Shown: positions 15,730-25,776 of the stretch, piece by piece
How positions within the stretch are numbered: the first letter of the stretch is position 1
Layout of the letters: the number at the start of each line of letters is the position of its first letter
Assembly: GCA_009784945.1 (NCBI GenBank)
Contig: WQXH01000008.1
Span: 1-55,006 of the forward strand
Direction: 5' to 3'
Source: Coriobacteriia bacterium
GTDB taxonomy: Bacteria > Actinomycetota > Coriobacteriia > Coriobacteriales > UBA8131
DNA: 55,006 nucleotides
The notes under the pieces: model-generated
Databases searched by the model: none
The model's input: only the letters and a program-made list of their open reading frames with translations
What the model was told of the DNA's origin: nothing
Program-made: the position numbers and the translations under genes

Positions 15730-17063
15730 AAATTGGCTCACCTAAGGTTTCTGTCATCATTCCGGTTCACAATACCGATAAGTACCTTGCACAATGCCTT
15801 GCATCGGTACGCAATCAAACCTTGAGAGATATAGAAATACTTTGTGTTGACGATGGCTCAACCGACCAATCCCTCTCGATACTGGAAATGTGCGCCAGCG
15901 TAGATGAAAGAATCAGAATCATTACCAAGGACAACGGCGGCGTATCTTCAGCGCGCAATGTTGGCATTAGAGCTGCAAGAGGCATGTGTGTAATGTTTCT
16001 CGACTCGGATGACTTCATTGATAAAAGAGCCTGCGAAAAAATCTATATGACCATGAAGGCCAGCCAGGCTGACATCATTACCTTTGGGGGAAACTGCTAT
16101 CCACCAAGCAGTGCAACTGCCTGGCTCATTGACTCCATGAGTCCACGAAACATTGTGTACGATGGCTTTGATATCGATATAATCTTTAAGGAAAAATCCC
16201 GTCCCTACATCAGGTGCGCCCTCCATTCAGACTTCCTCAAACGAACGGGCTTGCTGTTTGACGAGGAGCTCATGCTTTGTGAGGATCACATATTTTTGTT
16301 CTTTGCCTATGTGCGCTCAAGAAAAACTGTGTTCATATCGGACAAGTTTTATTATTACCGGTTTGTACGTGCTGACTCGATAATGGCCACGAAAGATCAA
16401 GACCTGCTGGAAAAAGCCTTTGGCCATGCGCTTTGTGCCGAGAGAGTATTTGAGGACTGGCAAGAAAATGGGATTCTCCTCACCTACGCCAATGAGATGC
16501 TTGAATGGTACTTGTCTTTTAGCACACTTGGCTATGAGGGTCTCAGGTTTAGAGAGCCAGACAAATCGGTATTGATGCTGCGCCTCAAAAAGGGTTTGGA
16601 CAGACATTTTCGCGGACTCAACCCAGCCAAACCCACTTCCTATGCCGGCTCAACCGGAATGCGTCACGAGGCGAGAGAAACTTTTGAGCAGGTCTTGAGC
16701 ACCTGTATTAAAACCGGCATAAAAGAAGAGATGCCAGACTTTGTTCCCAGCAACTCAAGAATTCTTGAACTCTTGGGCACCGAAAGACATGTTTCGTTGG
16801 CCACCGGACAGTATGAGACCGTCTTTAAGGAGCGATCTGGCTATATCAAGCGAGTTCTTAAGCGCATTTTGCCTTTACCTGCCAGAAGCACGCGCATCAT
16901 GATGGACGATTTAAGAGTTCAGATTACTTCTTCGATAGAGCGAGCTCAAACCATTCATGACTCTTCTGAGGCAATCTACCTGTTGACTCTGGAGTATATA
17001 AGAAAGAAGGATGCAGATTCGTTGTACCCAGTAGCCATTGAAGACCTTCGCCAGCCGCTTTAA
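15726..17063 (+). CDS. GT2 family glycosyltransferase
   Basis: Protein of 445 residues. The GT2 domain occupies about residues 6-120: KVSVIIPVHNTDKYLAQCLA, CVDDGSTDQS, NGGVSSARNVGI and FLDSDDFID. The C-terminal 300 residues are helical and carry no domain I can name, including a basic stretch RSGYIKRVLKRILP that may contact the membrane. ATG 15726 overlaps the previous stop by four bases. It likely acts in sequence with the neighbouring GT2 enzymes on one glycan. A 54-base gap follows before the GtrII-like gene. Confidence 0.85.
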   Translation: MKIGSPKVSVIIPVHNTDKYLAQCLASVRNQTLRDIEILCVDDGSTDQSLSILEMCASVDERIRIITKDNGGVSSARNVGIRAARGMCVMFLDSDDFIDKRACEKIYMTMKASQADIITFGGNCYPPSSATAWLIDSMSPRNIVYDGFDIDIIFKEKSRPYIRCALHSDFLKRTGLLFDEELMLCEDHIFLFFAYVRSRKTVFISDKFYYYRFVRADSIMATKDQDLLEKAFGHALCAERVFEDWQENGILLTYANEMLEWYLSFSTLGYEGLRFREPDKSVLMLRLKKGLDRHFRGLNPAKPTSYAGSTGMRHEARETFEQVLSTCIKTGIKEEMPDFVPSNSRILELLGTERHVSLATGQYETVFKERSGYIKRVLKRILPLPARSTRIMMDDLRVQITSSIERAQTIHDSSEAIYLLTLEYIRKKDADSLYPVAIEDLRQPL

Positions 17064-17117
17064 GCTTGCAGGTGTACGCAAGAAGAGCTGTGCTCAGGGA
17101 GCCGGAAGGACGAAAGA

Positions 17118-18734
17118 ATGCTGACAACATCACCTCCCCAATTTCTTTCTGATACCTGGAAGCGTATTTCACCTTCTATCAAAGCCACCTTCTTTTCCTC
17201 CTTAATCCTTGGTCTGGTGGTGCACCTGTTTGTATTTACCAACCACCTGCCAAACCATGACGGAATTCATTATTTAGTCTCAAACATTGATGGAGCTGAT
17301 TCTGGACGCTGGTTCTCGTTTTTTCCTGCTCTCTTATCGAGCCCATTCAGCCTGCCGTGGGTCAATGGCTTGCTGAGCATTTTGTACCTCTCGTTTGCTG
17401 CCTGCCTTGTTGTGTCCTTGTTGAAAATCCAAGAGCCGCTTTATTGCGTCTTAATCGCAGCCCTGATGGTCAGCTTTCCGTCAACCACCAGCATCTTTTG
17501 CTTTCTACACTCTGCTGATGTTAATTTCTTTGGGCTGCTACTGGCATGTCTTGCAGCTTATCTTGCCTACCGGTTTAAGTATGGCGCTATTGCTGCGGTG
17601 TTTACCCTGGCTCTGTCGCTTGGCATCTATCAAACATGGCTGGGGCTTTGTGCTGGACTATTGCTTCTAGCTCTGGTCATCGATGCACTCTTAAAAGATG
17701 AGCCAATCAAAAAGCTTCTGATACGAGGCTTTAAATATCTGGGCGTCTTGCTGGCTGGCGTTGTGGTTTACCTCCTGATAATGAGGATGTCGCGACCCGA
17801 TGGATTAATAGCCTACATGGGTTTAGACAATATGGGACAGATACCTCTTGTTGACATACCCTCTTTGATCTACAAAGCCTACGGGAGTATGCTCAAATAC
17901 TTTTTCCTTGACACCTGGGGCTTGCACTATTCGTTTATGGCTGTGTTATTTGGTCTGCTTGCGATAACTGGATGCTTTTTGCTTGTTTTACTGTGTAAGC
18001 AACGTGGCCTTGCAAAACAACCCGGCAAGCTTGTCCTTCTTATCTTCTTGCTTGCGCTATTTCCTTTGGGCTGCAATATCATCTATGTACTCAGCCCAGA
18101 CTATGTACACACTCTCATGGTGTATCCTACGGTGCTCGTATTGATGCTGCCGCTCGTGCTCGTGTCACACAAGCAGTCATTAGCACAGCAGCCAAAAGAT
18201 GAAGGTTCGCTCATTACTCATGGCAATACTGCCCTTGCACGTCTACCTGCGCTCGAAATACTTGCATCGTGGTTCATAGTGGGAATCGTTGTGGTAACTG
18301 TTTTCAATTATGGCATCGTTGCCAACAAGAGTTACTTTAAGCTCAACATTGGTTATGAACAGGCCTATGCGCAGTCAATCGGCCTGACCACTCAGATAAA
18401 AAGCCTTGAGGGGTACACGCGCGATACCCATGTGGTGCTGGTGGGACGATACAATCACGGCATTGCCAATTATCAGCCGTCTTTGCCCGAGATAGAGAGC
18501 TTTGGCCCCACTGGCACCTTAAGCGGTGATAATCTCATTGCAGACTTTAGCTTTCATAGTTTTCTTACCAAGTACCTGGGCTTTCCTAATCCAATTACGT
18601 ATCACTTTGATGCGGTAGTCAGCAGCAAGGATATTGCCGCTCAACTCAAGGAGTTGCCACTCTACCCAAGCCAAGGATCGGTACTCTTTATCAACGACGT
18701 TATTTATGTTAATTTGTCATATCCAGCCGAGTAG
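17118..18734 (+). CDS. GtrII-like polytopic glycosyltransferase, paralogue 2
   Basis: Protein of 538 residues with about ten transmembrane spans and a C-terminal soluble domain (about 430-538). It shares with the gene at 4168 the loop ADSGRWFSFFPALLS, the helix ending YQTWLG, AYMGLDNMGQIPL, FPLGCNI and the ending YVNLS, so the two are paralogues of the GtrII family. Such proteins transfer a sugar from a polyprenyl-phosphate carrier to a polymer on the outer face. AAGGA precedes ATG 17118. It sits inside the GT2 operon, so it probably decorates the same glycan that the cytoplasmic enzymes build. Exact sugar unknown. Confidence 0.8.
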   Translation: MLTTSPPQFLSDTWKRISPSIKATFFSSLILGLVVHLFVFTNHLPNHDGIHYLVSNIDGADSGRWFSFFPALLSSPFSLPWVNGLLSILYLSFAACLVVSLLKIQEPLYCVLIAALMVSFPSTTSIFCFLHSADVNFFGLLLACLAAYLAYRFKYGAIAAVFTLALSLGIYQTWLGLCAGLLLLALVIDALLKDEPIKKLLIRGFKYLGVLLAGVVVYLLIMRMSRPDGLIAYMGLDNMGQIPLVDIPSLIYKAYGSMLKYFFLDTWGLHYSFMAVLFGLLAITGCFLLVLLCKQRGLAKQPGKLVLLIFLLALFPLGCNIIYVLSPDYVHTLMVYPTVLVLMLPLVLVSHKQSLAQQPKDEGSLITHGNTALARLPALEILASWFIVGIVVVTVFNYGIVANKSYFKLNIGYEQAYAQSIGLTTQIKSLEGYTRDTHVVLVGRYNHGIANYQPSLPEIESFGPTGTLSGDNLIADFSFHSFLTKYLGFPNPITYHFDAVVSSKDIAAQLKELPLYPSQGSVLFINDVIYVNLSYPAE

Positions 18735-18745
18735 AGGGTAAAAAC

Positions 18746-20362
18746 ATGGAACATCCCCTATTGATATCAATCATTATTCCTGCATACAACGCAGCAGAAC
18801 ATCTAGATGCCAGTCTTGGCAATGCACTCGCTCAATGCTCTGGCGAGGTGGAGGTTATCCTGGTTGATGACGCAAGCACCGATGCTACCCTGGAGCTCGC
18901 ACAAGAGCTCGCCAAGGATAGCCCCTACGCCACCGTTTTAAGCCATGCTGAAAACCAGGGTCCGGCAACAGCACGTAGCACTGCTATCAAGCAGGCACGA
19001 GGCGAATACTGTCTTTTTGTAGACGCAGATGACGAATTGTCGCTAGAGGCATACAAGGTTCTCTCAAAAGAGATACGGTTCAAGCCAGTTGATATTTTGC
19101 ATTTTCCCATGGAGTTTGAAGTGCGGGGCAAAATTGCTGAATCTACGGTGGATCACATGCAGCGCTACTTTACTCCCCCCAATCAGCAGCTGCTAGGGTG
19201 GCAAATTGCAGAATCCGCCTTTATGCACTATGAACACAGCTGGAATCTTCCTGGCAAGCTGATTCGCACAAAGCTCTGCAAGCAGGCTCTGGAAATGATG
19301 CCCAAAACCAACGTCCTATTAGGCGAGGATCTTCTCTTCTACTTCTTTATTGCCAGTCTTGCCGAGTCTTATCGGGGCATGGCTAGTAAAAGATTCTATA
19401 AGTACTGCTATGGCTTGGGGGGCAGCAACAGGCACTCCATAGATCTGGATCAGTTTACCCGGCGCTTCGTAAACACTGCCGAAATAACCAAGCAGATTGA
19501 TCTTGCCATGCAAGGCAAGAATAAGGCTTCATCCTATGAACGAGTTCTTGCCTCCATTAGCAATCATTTGCTGGGCGAGACCATGGATGCTATTTTTACC
19601 CTGCTGCCACCTGGGGACAGAGCCGCCGGTTTGGCCTTGGTGCAAGATGCCTGGTCTGCCTCTGACCTCATATCATTTGTGGGTAAGTTTGCCTGGAACG
19701 ACCCCTATTGGGCGAGCGAATTGCTTGCCTGCGATCAATGGGGGAGCGCCAGGAGCAACGGCTACAATCAAACTGCTTGCTATATGCCACAATACTGCCC
19801 TGAGCAGCTGCAAGCTTACTCCCAAAAGTCCAGGGAGGCAGACACTCATAGAGCCAGCATTCTCTTGCTTGAGGAACCGCTCGCTTTTAGTGAGGCCTGC
19901 CCCAGTGACTTCCACCTGCTGAGCGTGGCGCCGAGACTACCTTATACTACTGCTGCTTCTTATAAGAGCCGTGCCCGCGTGCTCGAAGAATATGTTGCTC
20001 ATCACCAGATTGGCCAGGTAATACTCCTGGAATACTACGACCGCCTGTTCTTTTGGGATGTGGCGCTTTTGAGCCTATTGGGAGTAACGGTTGTTGACAG
20101 CAAAGGCAAGGAGCTTAAGGATACGCTGAGCTCGCCAGAGCTTCTTAAGAAGGCCTTGCGCAAGGGAAGATCAGGCGAGTGGCAAAGCAAGCTCGCAGCC
20201 AGTAACTTTGCCCGTGAGCATCTGGGTCATGAGTTTGCCCTGCGAAGCTACAGACTACAGGCATTGCCAACCAGGCAGAAGTTCTTCTCAAAACACCCTC
20301 AACTAAAGAAAGTTCTCACAAGACCGTACAGGTTCCTTATAGGGATACTGGGCAAGCCCTAG
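18746..20362 (+). CDS. GT2 glycosyltransferase with unknown C-terminal half
   Basis: Protein of 538 residues. Residues about 5-115 form a GT2 domain: ISIIIPAYNAAEHL, LVDDASTDATLE, NQGPATARSTAI, FVDADDE. A helical region follows to about 320. The last 200 residues form a separate alpha/beta-looking region (ILLLEEPLAF, HLLSVAPRL, GQVILLEYYDRLFFWDVALL) that I do not recognise; it may be a second transferase-like or nucleotide-binding module. The basic C-terminal end (RPYRFLIGILGKP) resembles the tails of other enzymes here. It starts 11 bases after the GtrII-like gene. Confidence 0.8.
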   Translation: MEHPLLISIIIPAYNAAEHLDASLGNALAQCSGEVEVILVDDASTDATLELAQELAKDSPYATVLSHAENQGPATARSTAIKQARGEYCLFVDADDELSLEAYKVLSKEIRFKPVDILHFPMEFEVRGKIAESTVDHMQRYFTPPNQQLLGWQIAESAFMHYEHSWNLPGKLIRTKLCKQALEMMPKTNVLLGEDLLFYFFIASLAESYRGMASKRFYKYCYGLGGSNRHSIDLDQFTRRFVNTAEITKQIDLAMQGKNKASSYERVLASISNHLLGETMDAIFTLLPPGDRAAGLALVQDAWSASDLISFVGKFAWNDPYWASELLACDQWGSARSNGYNQTACYMPQYCPEQLQAYSQKSREADTHRASILLLEEPLAFSEACPSDFHLLSVAPRLPYTTAASYKSRARVLEEYVAHHQIGQVILLEYYDRLFFWDVALLSLLGVTVVDSKGKELKDTLSSPELLKKALRKGRSGEWQSKLAASNFAREHLGHEFALRSYRLQALPTRQKFFSKHPQLKKVLTRPYRFLIGILGKP

Positions 20363-20376
20363 GAGATAAGATAATC

Positions 20377-22623
20377 ATGTACGAAGCTGGCAAAAAGATC
20401 TCTATCATCATATCTGCCCAAGCTGAGGGCATCTTTGTTCACAAGACTATTCTCTCTGTTAACGAAGCTATGCGATCCCTGGCGAGTGAGGTAGATTTTG
20501 AGCTCATACTTCTAGTAGATAATCCCGATGATAAAACCAGGGAATACCTTGCTTGCAACAAGGAGGGCTTACTGCAAAACGTGCAGATAGTGGTCAACGA
20601 GCCCTCAGACCAGGGTCTATATTGCCAGGCGGCCTTTGATCTGGCAGAGGGTTGCTACGCCATCTTGCTCAAGGCAGGCGATTTGCTGGGCAGCAGCTTT
20701 CTCAGCACTGTTGTCAAGAGCCTGTTTTTGCCTGGACAGGCACACAAGTCCCGTATCTTTCACCCAGAGTATCTTGTCCACTTTGGGTGTGAGGAGTGGC
20801 TTGAAGTACTTGATACGAGCAGCTTGCCAGAACAAAGCGCGCTGCTGGCAGTCTACGATAACTACTGGGGCTCTATCATGGTTGCCCCTCGAGAATTACT
20901 GGTATCAAATCCTCGCCCCAGGGCGGCAGAAGGCCTGGGGCACCTTGAGTGGTGGCTTAATGCTACTGCCATAGCGCAAGGTATAGAGCAGGTAGTTGTG
21001 CCACGGAGTGTGTGCTTTGTGCGCGAGACAAGCTTAAGCAATGCCAGGACAAGCAGCTGGCGGCCTCCTCAAGTTCTGCCAAACAATAAACTCTTTTCTG
21101 GCGCGCTTCTGCGTGGTGAGCGCAAGGAAGAGGTAGATTACTACGGCATCTTGGAAAATAGTCGCGTGAGCAAGCTACGCAAGCTCAAAGACTTCGTTTA
21201 CGGAAGCTTTCCCTCTCTTTACCTGAAGCTCTACCATGATATTAAGGTTCCTCAAAAACTAATGCAAAAGCAAAGAGCGCTCGGCTTGCCCGAGTGGGCC
21301 GTCAATCAGCTGGACAGCGGCATTGAGCTCAAAAAACTGGGCAAAAAAGATACGCCTCAGTGGCTTTTGGACGAATGGATGCACATGCATTGGCTTGATG
21401 CAGCGGTAATTCCGCCAGACAAGATGCCCAGACCCATCGCCTTGAGAAACAAAAAAGATGAAACGCAGCTGGCAATTAAAGTAGGGGAGCAGTTTAAAAA
21501 CATGCTCTCGCAGCTGAGGCATAACAGCTATGACTATGTAATGATACTGCCGTGGGTGATGGTGGGAGGCGGAGACAAGTACTCTTTGGAAATGCTCAAT
21601 ATGCTCAAGAAGCTCAGGCCAGACAGGCGCTATTTGCTCGTGGCAACTCATTACGCTCAAAACGGCTACATTAACAGGCTCGACGAGGACATTGACTTTG
21701 TGGACATAGGCAACATTGCCATAAGCTCTTCTTATAGGGTTCAACTCCTTTTATTGGAACATTTGGTAGAAACAGTCAAGCCCTCCTATGTGCAGGTCAT
21801 CAATAGCGAGCTTGCCTACGATTATCTGGTGCGCAATAAGCAGTATTTAGCCAGTCAAGACATCTCGGTCATTATCACCTCGTTTAACATGCGCATTGAC
21901 AAAGGCTTTGCCTCAAGCTTTACTGTTTCGCATGCGCCCCAGGTGCTTGAGCAAGCCACCCTGGCAACCAGCGATAATTTCGAGACCTTGAGGATATGGC
22001 AAGAGGATTATGGTATTAATGAAGATCGACTGATGTGCATTCGCCAAGGCGTTGAGTTTGCTCAAAATGAAGGGAGCGCCATCAAAAAAGCAGGCTCCAG
22101 GCTCAGGGTGCTGTGGGCCTCGAGACTCGATGCTCAAAAGATACCAGAAATAATTCCAGATATTGCCAAGCAGGTCAGCAGCTTTGCCGACATTGATATA
22201 TATGGATACTTTGCTGATAAAAAGTACAAAAAGGTAATGAAGCACCTGCCAGGAAACGCACGCTACAAAGGCGAGTTTTCGGGTGGTTTGGCAGCGCTCA
22301 ACAAAGAATCTTATGACGTGTATCTCTACACTTCCAGCTCTGATGGCACACCCAATGCCATTCTTGAGAGCTTTGGCATAGGCCTGCCCGTGGTTGCTCC
22401 TGCCGTTGGTGGCATTTCTGATGTAGTCATTTCTACCAAGACGGGAGTTTTGGTTAAGGACTATCTCGATGCCTCTGAGTACGCCGAGGCTTTACAGACA
22501 ATGAGGGACGATGTACTGAGGCATGAACTTGCTCAAGCGGCACAGCAATTCCTGCGAGAAGAGCTTTCGCCAGAAACCTTTATGGTCAACATGCAAAGCT
22601 TTGCCCAGCGGATAGGCCTTTAG
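20377..22623 (+). CDS. GT2-like/GT4 fusion glycosyltransferase
   Basis: Protein of 748 residues. Residues 1-120 follow a GT2 layout (KISIIISAQAEGIFV, ELILLVDNPDDKTREYL) but the usual DxD is replaced by LLKAGD, so this domain may be inactive or use another geometry. Residues about 380-748 form a GT-B, GT4-type transferase: ILPWVMVGGGDKYSLEML at its start, VLWASRLDAQK, and the donor-binding DGTPNAILESFGIGLPVVAP with a following GGISD. AGGAGA precedes ATG 20377. It is the last gene of the GT run, convergent with the membrane protein at 22657. It may extend the chain with a different linkage type than the pure GT2 enzymes. Confidence 0.8.
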   Translation: MYEAGKKISIIISAQAEGIFVHKTILSVNEAMRSLASEVDFELILLVDNPDDKTREYLACNKEGLLQNVQIVVNEPSDQGLYCQAAFDLAEGCYAILLKAGDLLGSSFLSTVVKSLFLPGQAHKSRIFHPEYLVHFGCEEWLEVLDTSSLPEQSALLAVYDNYWGSIMVAPRELLVSNPRPRAAEGLGHLEWWLNATAIAQGIEQVVVPRSVCFVRETSLSNARTSSWRPPQVLPNNKLFSGALLRGERKEEVDYYGILENSRVSKLRKLKDFVYGSFPSLYLKLYHDIKVPQKLMQKQRALGLPEWAVNQLDSGIELKKLGKKDTPQWLLDEWMHMHWLDAAVIPPDKMPRPIALRNKKDETQLAIKVGEQFKNMLSQLRHNSYDYVMILPWVMVGGGDKYSLEMLNMLKKLRPDRRYLLVATHYAQNGYINRLDEDIDFVDIGNIAISSSYRVQLLLLEHLVETVKPSYVQVINSELAYDYLVRNKQYLASQDISVIITSFNMRIDKGFASSFTVSHAPQVLEQATLATSDNFETLRIWQEDYGINEDRLMCIRQGVEFAQNEGSAIKKAGSRLRVLWASRLDAQKIPEIIPDIAKQVSSFADIDIYGYFADKKYKKVMKHLPGNARYKGEFSGGLAALNKESYDVYLYTSSSDGTPNAILESFGIGLPVVAPAVGGISDVVISTKTGVLVKDYLDASEYAEALQTMRDDVLRHELAQAAQQFLREELSPETFMVNMQSFAQRIGL

Positions 22624-22642
22624 TGAGCGCCAAAAACGTCAT

Positions 22643-22654
22643 GCAGTGTACTAG
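22643..22654. repeat. 12-base match to MITE terminal repeat
   Basis: GCAGTGTACTAG between the convergent genes ending at 22623 and 22657 equals the outermost 12 bases of the element end at 5930-5941. No second end or body is seen here, so it may be an excision remnant or chance. Confidence 0.35.
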
Positions 22655-22656
22655 TG

Positions 22657-24249
22657 CTAGTAGTTGCACAGATAGGCGCGGTTATCCACAAAGACAAGCT
22701 GTTCATCCAGTTGAAGCGTGTCCCAGTCCTTGCCTGCAAAGTATCTATCGTAAACAGAATCATCCATTGAGCCCAGGTGGATTTCTCTCTCGCCAAATAG
22801 GTTGATAAGGTTAGAAATACTCCAGCCTGTGTTGATGGCCTTGGCATTGCTTTCATAGGCAAGGTATCTAATACCCGGGTAATTATAGGTGGGGTTTGTG
22901 TCAAGCCTATTGGCAATCGAAACCACCTTAATGCCTGTTTCTTCTTCATAGGCAGTAATGCGTGCGTTTATCTCTCGGGCAACCATGGCATCGGCCGTCT
23001 GAGTGATTTTGTTATCGGTAGACAAATCGGAGACAACCACAGTAACCGCAAGAAACAAAAGTGAAGTGGCGGCAATTGTTGTCATTGTTGCCAAGCGTGC
23101 TCTTGGCGTTGCATTGCCTTTCTTTTCGCCACTCCAACCTTTATGCAAAAGCAAGGAGGGCAGCAATAAAAAGCAGCTTAACACTGCCCAAATGCCAAAA
23201 ACGCTTCTGAATGGCATCCACAACACCTCAGCAATTGTGTGAATAGCAAAAACGCAAAGATAGCAAGCTACCAGGGCTAACAAGAAACTGAGCCTGAGCT
23301 TGAGAGGCTGCTGCATCAAAGTAACATAGGTAGCGATGGCCATAATGCAGAGCAGAAGGCAAAAAGGTATCAACACGCTTGAGCCTAGCGCCCACTTGAA
23401 GTAATGAGGCTGCGCAATGAGAATCGATACAATGTTGGCTGCAATGCTCATTGGGTTAGCAGTTGTTGTTCCATAAGAGTACGCCTGCCCAAGGAAATGA
23501 GCATACACCTGCATAAATAAAACTTGAAACAAGGCAGCGCCCAGAGCCACTCCAAATACCATTAACCAGTTGCGTAAAAAAAACTTGGCAGATTGCAGCT
23601 CAACTGCCCTCAACCATACCAGGATACTTGCCAATGCAAAGAAAATTCCGAGATACGCTTGGTAAACCCCCAAAGCAAGTATGAGCATGAGCACCGAGAG
23701 CAGTTTCATTGCCCGTTGCTCTTTAACAAAAAAACTAACTGAAAGCGCAGTTAAGAGGCTACCAAACGCTACGAAAAGAGCACATTCTGGAAACAGCATC
23801 AACTCCATGATGAAGGGGTTGATGAAGACAAGTGCACAGCCAAGATTAATGGCCAGGGCATTGCCAAGGGAGTCGCTTTGCATACGACGTATGAAAATCC
23901 TGGCAATAATCGTGATTGAGCCTGCGCTGGACAAGATCATGATGATATAGAAGATCTGCTGACCGAGTACGATATCAAAACCAAAAAGCAGCTGGGCACC
24001 TCTCAAGAGGCCAGCTGTGTAGCTGGCACGAGTCAGGTAGTCAGCCCATAAAAAAGACTCCAGATTCGTTGTTAAATGAAAATAGGAATCTACAGAAAAG
24101 TGCATACGCAACACCAAGGGGGCCAACATGATAAAGGCCAAGACAGTGTTGGCAGCCAGCAGGATTATCATTTGACGTCTTGGCGTAAGAGACTGCCAAA
24201 GAGCTAACGTGGAAGAGCTCTTGCTCATGCTAGTGTTTGTGGCGTGCAT
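22657..24249 (-). CDS. GtrII-like polytopic membrane protein, divergent
   Basis: Protein of 530 residues with about ten transmembrane helices and a soluble C-terminal part (about 425-530). It has the family-style loop HFSVDSYFHLT near residue 50, the helix LALGVYQAYLGIFFALA and the ending LVFVDNRAYLCNY, which parallels the last strand of the two GtrII-like proteins at 4168 and 17118, but overall it is more distant. Start ATG 24249 has GGAGG at good spacing. It is the only gene on the minus strand between 8.8 and 28.4 kb, divergent from the GT2 gene at 24448. It most likely adds a side-chain sugar outside the membrane; substrate unknown. Confidence 0.7.
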   Translation of the reverse strand: MHATNTSMSKSSSTLALWQSLTPRRQMIILLAANTVLAFIMLAPLVLRMHFSVDSYFHLTTNLESFLWADYLTRASYTAGLLRGAQLLFGFDIVLGQQIFYIIMILSSAGSITIIARIFIRRMQSDSLGNALAINLGCALVFINPFIMELMLFPECALFVAFGSLLTALSVSFFVKEQRAMKLLSVLMLILALGVYQAYLGIFFALASILVWLRAVELQSAKFFLRNWLMVFGVALGAALFQVLFMQVYAHFLGQAYSYGTTTANPMSIAANIVSILIAQPHYFKWALGSSVLIPFCLLLCIMAIATYVTLMQQPLKLRLSFLLALVACYLCVFAIHTIAEVLWMPFRSVFGIWAVLSCFLLLPSLLLHKGWSGEKKGNATPRARLATMTTIAATSLLFLAVTVVVSDLSTDNKITQTADAMVAREINARITAYEEETGIKVVSIANRLDTNPTYNYPGIRYLAYESNAKAINTGWSISNLINLFGEREIHLGSMDDSVYDRYFAGKDWDTLQLDEQLVFVDNRAYLCNY

Positions 24250-24301
24250 AGGCCTCCATTCTTCACTGTGTTGTCTTAGCTGCTGGCATGGGAGCTTAGA
24301 G

Positions 24302-24339
24302 GTTACTGCTCAGTTCCGGGCAGGAGCCTGAGCAGTAAC
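24302..24339. repeat. Small palindrome related to the 8544-8694 repeat
   Basis: Arms GTTACTGCTCA (24302-24312) and TGAGCAGTAAC (24329-24339) are perfect reverse complements. The right half (GGAGCCTGAGCAGTAAC) resembles the right end of the large palindrome (GAGAGCCTGACTGGTAAC). It lies in the 24250-24447 gap between divergent genes, as the large one does. No other feature is clear in this gap. Confidence 0.65.
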
Positions 24340-24447
24340 GCTTAGTGTACCACTACTCCGAGCAGCAAGCTGTGCTCTCACAATAAATAGGCACTGTTAT
24401 GATAGAGTGGATTCGTGTAAACGATTGTTGAGAAACGAAAGGGCGCT

Positions 24448-25758
24448 ATGCTTTCTGGGCACAGCCAAAGACATAAGAACGTGCAGCACATGAAAGAGCA
24501 AGTTGAGTTTTCCATCAAAGAAAACACCAAACTGCTCAACATGCTCAGTGGTCAAAACGAGCTGTCTTTTGACCCGCCAGCCAAACAGGAACAAGCTGGT
24601 GCCCCAGCGGGCAGTGCAGTTGCAGACAGTGCCTCGCAGACTTTGCCTCAGGGCTTGCCTGCTGCAACCTCAGCTTTGGTGAGCATCATAGTGCCCGTGT
24701 ACAACGCAGAGCGCTATCTGAAAAACTGCTTGGACAGCCTCAGGGCGCAGAGCTTGGAGGCCATAGAGATTATTTGCGTTAACAACGGCTCCACCGACGA
24801 CTCTCTCGCTATTTTGCACGAGTACGCAGAGCTTGACCCTAGAATCATCGTGATTTCTCAAGACAATCTCGGGCCTTCTGCCGCACGTAATGCAGCTCTG
24901 AGGCGTGCACAGGCTCCCTATGTTATGAGCTGCGATGCAGATGACAGTTTTGACAGCAATATGTGCCAAATGATGCTCAATACCCTTGTGAGAGAGGATG
25001 TCGATCTTGTCATTTGCGGCATGCGCGTTATCTATGATGTGAGCGAGAGGATGCCAGAAAACATCAACGAATCCTACCGCTTTAGATACTTTGGCAAGCA
25101 AGTGGTCACTTTCCAAACCGCATTTTCCAATAATGTTTCTGCGTGTAACAAGATTTTCAAGCGTGAACTTATAGACAAATACGAGATTGACTTTCCTGAG
25201 GGCCTGCTCTTTGAGGATGCGTACTTCTATGAAGCCTATATGACTGCCGCTCAAACTGTCTACTTTCTTCCTGTTCCTCTCTATAATTACCTACGCCATG
25301 ACACCAGTATCATGTCGACTGCCTACACCATGCAAAACACCTCAACAGATCACCTTTTGATAGGCTTTAGACTTTGGGATTTCCTGGAAAAGAACACGCT
25401 GCTCGATAGCCACGGTGAGTATTTTTGGAGCAGATTTAAGCAATATGCCACCTTTGCCTTTAAGCACTCCAAGGGAGCAAAATATGCAGAGGCAAAGCGC
25501 CTGGCGCGTGCATTTATCAAGGAGCGCAAGAGTAGTTTTAATAAAGCATCTTTCAAAACCCGTACGAGCATCATCATACTGCTCAATACTAAATTCAAGG
25601 TGCTCTACGCAATCTACTGCCTGGCTCAATGGCTTACCGGCAAGCTGTCGAGATCTGATGCGCCTTACAATGAGCTGATTGGTCTGATTAATCAAAACCT
25701 GGCATTAGAGGCGCAGATAAAAGAGTTGCTGACAGAAGATGCCTATCGGGCAGGTTAG
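24448..25758 (+). CDS. GT2 glycosyltransferase with N-terminal extension
   Basis: Protein of 436 residues. Residues 1-75 are an extra segment: a charged helix (MKEQVEFSIKENTKLLNML) then an Ala/Pro/Gln-rich linker. The GT2 domain follows at about 77-190 with VSIIVPVYNAERYLKNCLDS, CVNNGSTDDS, NLGPSAARNAAL and CDADDSFD. NNGSTD carries Asn where most relatives have Asp, and CDADD replaces the usual LDSDD. The C-terminal helix (NQNLALEAQIKELL) is amphipathic. It heads a second operon running to 28446. It likely contributes another sugar to the same glycan. Confidence 0.8.
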   Translation: MLSGHSQRHKNVQHMKEQVEFSIKENTKLLNMLSGQNELSFDPPAKQEQAGAPAGSAVADSASQTLPQGLPAATSALVSIIVPVYNAERYLKNCLDSLRAQSLEAIEIICVNNGSTDDSLAILHEYAELDPRIIVISQDNLGPSAARNAALRRAQAPYVMSCDADDSFDSNMCQMMLNTLVREDVDLVICGMRVIYDVSERMPENINESYRFRYFGKQVVTFQTAFSNNVSACNKIFKRELIDKYEIDFPEGLLFEDAYFYEAYMTAAQTVYFLPVPLYNYLRHDTSIMSTAYTMQNTSTDHLLIGFRLWDFLEKNTLLDSHGEYFWSRFKQYATFAFKHSKGAKYAEAKRLARAFIKERKSSFNKASFKTRTSIIILLNTKFKVLYAIYCLAQWLTGKLSRSDAPYNELIGLINQNLALEAQIKELLTEDAYRAG

Positions 25759-25776
25759 CAGTTAGGAGAAGAGTTG

